NCBI GenBank assembly: GCA_001599755.1
Contig: BCHX01000009.1
Span: 186,001 to 250,000 of the forward strand
Direction: 5' to 3'
Length of the DNA: 64,000 nucleotides
DNA from: Gliomastix tumulicola
Lineage: Eukaryota > Ascomycota > Sordariomycetes > Hypocreales > Bionectriaceae
Every line of letters begins with the position of its first letter. The first letter of the stretch is position 1. The translations under genes and the position numbers were made by a program. Below the pieces are notes generated by a model. It was not told the origin of the DNA and did no database searches. It saw nothing but the letters and a program-made list of their open reading frames with translations. Positions 60,766-64,000 of this stretch are shown one piece after another.

Positions 60766-62757
60766 GTGGCTAATGCCCTAAAGCGCACCACGAATCTGAG
60801 TGACAAGTGGGAAAATGTCACAGACAACCAACTAGCAAGCACCGTCTTGACCAGCCTGGATTGGAATTTCTTGAGCCCGCCGCCAGAGACGTTGATTGTG
60901 TCTCCCTGTTCCACCTGCGGAAGCATCAACTTTGAGTCAACGGAGCCTGTCACGGGCAGAAGTCTCGCCGAGTTGGAACACAGCTCCAAGGGCTGCAACA
61001 TCTGCGGCTTCCTAGTGAAGTGCCTATCCAAGATCAAGCCTCCGGTTCAGGGTCCGGTGAACCTTGTTCTTGATGCATCAACGCATAGCCTGCGACTTCC
61101 CGAGGGAGGTGCAGAGGTGGTCACGATTTACAGTGATCCCGGTGAGTACATCCTCCTCGCACAAACTCGCTGTTTGGAGTTGTGTGACTGATCGATTTTT
61201 GCGGCTCCAGCGTCGATAATACAACCCGCTTGGGCTCAGATCGGTTTGCCACTGCTGCCTGATATGGCCAGCCCAGAGCAGTTCAGATTGGTGAATGAAT
61301 GGGTGCGCATCTGCAATGACACCCACGACTGCGCCACCGACAAGCAAGGCGCAACATTCAAGCCGACGCTGCCGACCAGACTCATAGACCTCGGCACGGG
61401 CCCGAAGCCTACTATTCGCCTGATTGAGACAGCAAGTCGTCCTGGTCTCTCAGGCGTGTACATCGCTCTCAGTCATCGGTGGGGACAGGTCTCAGAACAG
61501 CACAAGTTCTGCACACTGAAGCACAATATCGACGCCTTGAAGAAGAACATCCCGTACAAGTCCCTGCCCAAGAACTTCCAGGATGCCGTGCGGGTTACTC
61601 GTGCCCTGGGCGTCTCCTATCTCTGGATCGACTCATTGTGCATCGTCCAAGACGATGGCAAGGACTGGGAGAACGAAGCAGGCAAGATGGAGGACGTGTT
61701 TGCGTCCTCCTACGTCACTATAGCCGCTACCTCGGCTACTTCCTCTGTTGCAGGCTTCCTGGGCGGTCGGCACGCACGCCCCTGCATCACTGTTCGGACT
61801 CATAACGGGATGTTGTACCTTTCTCAGGCCATCGACGACTTCCGGACGGATGTCGAGAAGGGAGTTCTCAACACGCGGGGCTGGGTATTTCAAGAGCGAG
61901 CACTGTCTCGTCGCACGGTTCACTTCACATCGACCCAGCTATATTGGGAATGTGGAAAGGGCATTCACTGTGAGACGTTGGCCCAGCTGCAGAAGTAAGT
62001 GCAATACCCCAATCTGAGAGGCAGCTCATGTTTCTAACGGTGATGATATAGCTCTCAGACGCAGTTCCTTGGGGATTCACATTTCCCGGACTACGGCCTT
62101 CGGTTCTATAAGGATGAACGCATTCGACTTGTCCAGTATCTCTATCAGGTGTACTGCGATCTTGATCTCACAGTCATCACAGACCGCCCAAAGGCGATAC
62201 TGGGTCTGGAGAAGAGACTCGCCCGGTCGTTCAAGTCGAGGGCGGATTACGGGGTTCTCTGGAGCTACTTCGAACGAATGTTGCTGTGGCGAGCCGAATT
62301 CCCGGGCGCCCTGTCTCGGATCCCCGACACGAAGACTACGAAAGCCGCACCGTCCTGGTCTTGGATGTCGCGGGCCGGAAGGATCCGGTATTTGGGCGTT
62401 CCATTCAGCACTGTTTCTTGGGAGGGTAACTTGAAGAACCCTTTCGCCGATGGAGCCGACGACGAAGCCTGGGATGGGTCGCTGTCAGCGACGGCGAATA
62501 AATTGCTTCTGGACGAAAAGGACGCGACGAGATGGATAGTGCCTGACGGCGGAGATTGCCAATATGACCCAGAGACCTGGTTATGCGTTGTGTTGGGAAA
62601 GGCTGAGGCCAGCGAAGAGGAGAAAACGAAGGCACACTACGTGTTGTTGGTCCGGCCTTCCTCAAGCGAGAAGCCACAGGCTTACGAGAGGGTTGGTGTT
62701 GGGGTACTCTACGACTCTCACGTCTCACAAGAGACGGCCAGCATTAACATCGTTTGA
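60766..62757 (+). CDS. HET-domain protein (heterokaryon incompatibility), 5' end unresolved
   Basis: Exons up to 61,141, then 61,211-61,994 and 62,052-62,757, join in one frame. The HET domain (PF06985) starts at GVYIALSHRWGQ and includes LGVSYLWIDSLCIVQDDGKDW and FASSYVTIAATSA, then GWVFQERALSRR. The N-terminal part has a Cys-x2-Cys pair (PCSTCGS, GCNICGF). HET proteins trigger cell death when incompatible fungal cells fuse. No ATG opens the first exon: the frame begins at GTG 60,766, just after a TGA at 60,763-60,765, and continues above it to 60,721. A candidate first exon is ATG 60,570 to 60,582 with a GTAAGT donor. Either a Trp-to-stop change has damaged the gene or the start exon is elsewhere. 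Confidence 0.8.
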
Positions 62758-62938
62758 AAATAAAGAGATATCATGCCTAGTCTCAGTAACCAAACACAGC
62801 TTAATTACGATATGATCGTGTGTGTAGCTCTATAAAGCAAATCTGTCACTAGAACGCCATCCTCGATCTCCCGGAACTCGCCGCTACCCAAACCCAATGA
62901 ACCTAAAAAAAAAGCCCCCTGATGCCCTGCTAATAATA

Positions 62939-64000
62939 TTATGTCCTGTTGCTGCCTGGCAGAGTCTCGAAGCTTTGTCCGTCGGAGCCCGTCGTCTGAC
63001 GGTTAACATTCGTTGTCAGGCGAGTCTCATCCTCGTCATCCACCCGAACCCACGTCGCCGTCTTCTTGGTGAAGGTCGACATGCTGATATCCTTCGTGAC
63101 GTATATCCCGGGCTTCGAGTGATCCGCCACCCCCGTTCCACTGTGGATGTTGAGGCTCCTGTGTCCGGCTGAAACGTCATTGCGGTACCTCATACCACCG
63201 CCTTGATTCTGAGGATGAGACGACGCTTTCGTGGTGTCGAGGGAGCCCTTGAATACTCGTCGATAGAGCGGGCCGTACGTCGGGAGACAAGCGCAGAGGA
63301 AGCATATCAGGAGCTCGGCCGATGATACCTCCAACAAGAATGTCGTATCCCACGTCCCGTCGTACGAGCCCTTGAGAGCGAAGATGTAGTACAGTCGGAT
63401 GCAGCTCGCGGCGCAGGCACTGTCGGAGAATGACATTAGCTCACGATCAAGGGATAGAAAGAGGAGTTATATGTCTACTGACATCCCGCCGACAGCAAAG
63501 GTCATAAGGATCAGTGCCTTCTTATGTTTGTTGACCCGAAGCTGCAGGGTCAGAGGGATCGGGATGGCCAGCAGCACCACATCGGTAAAGATGTTCAGCG
63601 ACGCCATCACAGCGAGAAGCGCCTGGAAGTCGATGCATGTCCCCTCAGTGCCAAAGGGATCCCACGTCCGGTGAGGCGGGTTGCACATGAAAATGGTCGC
63701 AAATGTTGCCGATATCATCCAGCCGCCCGCAATGGCAATGACGCCCCAACATGCCCAATGGGCCTTTGCCTGGGGGAAGATGGCCATGTAGAGGGCCGAC
63801 ATGCTGAGCTTGAAGAAGCCGATGCAGAGGAAGTACATGATCTCGTTGGTAAGATTTAACTATGAGCAACAATCAGCGCCACTGCCCCTTGGATGACGGT
63901 GACATTAAGGAGAATCGTTTTGACTCACGATCTGAACCGCTCGGATATCGGACTCCTCCGTCACGGTGTTCGCATGCCTGCCGAGCCCATGTTGAGACAT
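62939..64000 (-). CDS. Fungal rhodopsin-domain integral membrane protein, 3' part only
   Basis: Exons 64,000-63,929, 63,859-63,483 and 63,419-62,939 (introns of 69 and 63 bp) give 309 residues; the gene continues beyond the right edge. Landmarks of the fungal rhodopsin domain (PF20684 type) are HGLGRHANTV, IMYFLCIGFFKLSMSALYM, a segment with CNPPHRTWDP and GTCIDF, then SLNIFTDVVLLAIPIPLTLQL and RLYYIFALKG. The last 110 residues form a polar cytosolic tail. The first ATG in view (64,000) is internal to the domain, so the N-terminal helices lie outside. Despite the name these proteins lack a retinal lysine in most cases; some act as surface receptors in plant pathogens (Pth11-related). It is convergent with the HET gene, 181 bp apart. 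Confidence 0.88.

Overview
The window looks like a chromosome segment from a filamentous ascomycete (Pezizomycotina, probably Sordariomycetes). The signs are short introns of about 57-90 bp with CTAAC/CTGAC branch sites, HET, STAND-like, BTB and fungal-rhodopsin-type genes, a secreted pectin methylesterase with a CBM1 tail, and a large block degraded in the manner of repeat-induced point mutation (RIP: C-to-T and G-to-A changes that turn CAG, CAA and TGG codons into stops). No RNA gene or CRISPR array was seen.

Left 28.16 kb: an AT-rich, stop-riddled island with no intact gene. Reading through the stops expected from RIP, I recognise four relics: a Ty3/Gypsy chromovirus pol with its 3' LTR (1-3837, +), a DUF3723-type gene (about 8.1-9.86 kb, -), a ferric-reductase-like membrane protein (about 14.3-15.8 kb, +) and a DUF3435 tyrosine-recombinase gene (about 24.9-27.64 kb, -). 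The DUF3435 relic starts near the sharp right edge of the island and points inward. A DUF3435 captain at one end with DUF3723 and ferric reductase as cargo is the arrangement known for Starship giant transposons, so the island may be the RIP-killed end of such an element, later or earlier invaded by Gypsy DNA. Several other coherent dead frames are not identified.

Right 36 kb (28.2-64 kb): ordinary gene-rich DNA. In order: an unknown protein (-), an APH-fold kinase (+), an unknown protein (-), a pectin methylesterase whose CBM1 tail is cut off by one in-frame TAG (-), an AAA+ ATPase (-) divergent from a STAND/NACHT-like protein (+), a small secreted protein (+), an arylamine N-acetyltransferase (+), a BTB protein (+), a broken rhodopsin-domain pseudogene (+), a multi-pass membrane protein (+), a six-exon GMC oxidoreductase (+), a pair of divergently transcribed related atypical kinases (- and +) with a 98-residue protein between them, a HET-domain protein (+), and the 3' part of a second rhodopsin-domain gene (-) that runs off the right edge.

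Two themes stand out. Secreted or detoxifying functions (pectin methylesterase, small secreted protein, GMC oxidoreductase, N-acetyltransferase) suggest a plant-associated or saprotrophic lifestyle. Genes of families used in fungal self/non-self recognition and cell death (STAND-like, AAA+, two atypical kinases, HET) lie in the same 25 kb, close to the dead mobile-element island. Gene models were built by hand from splice-site and reading-frame continuity; family names come from motif recognition, not database searches.
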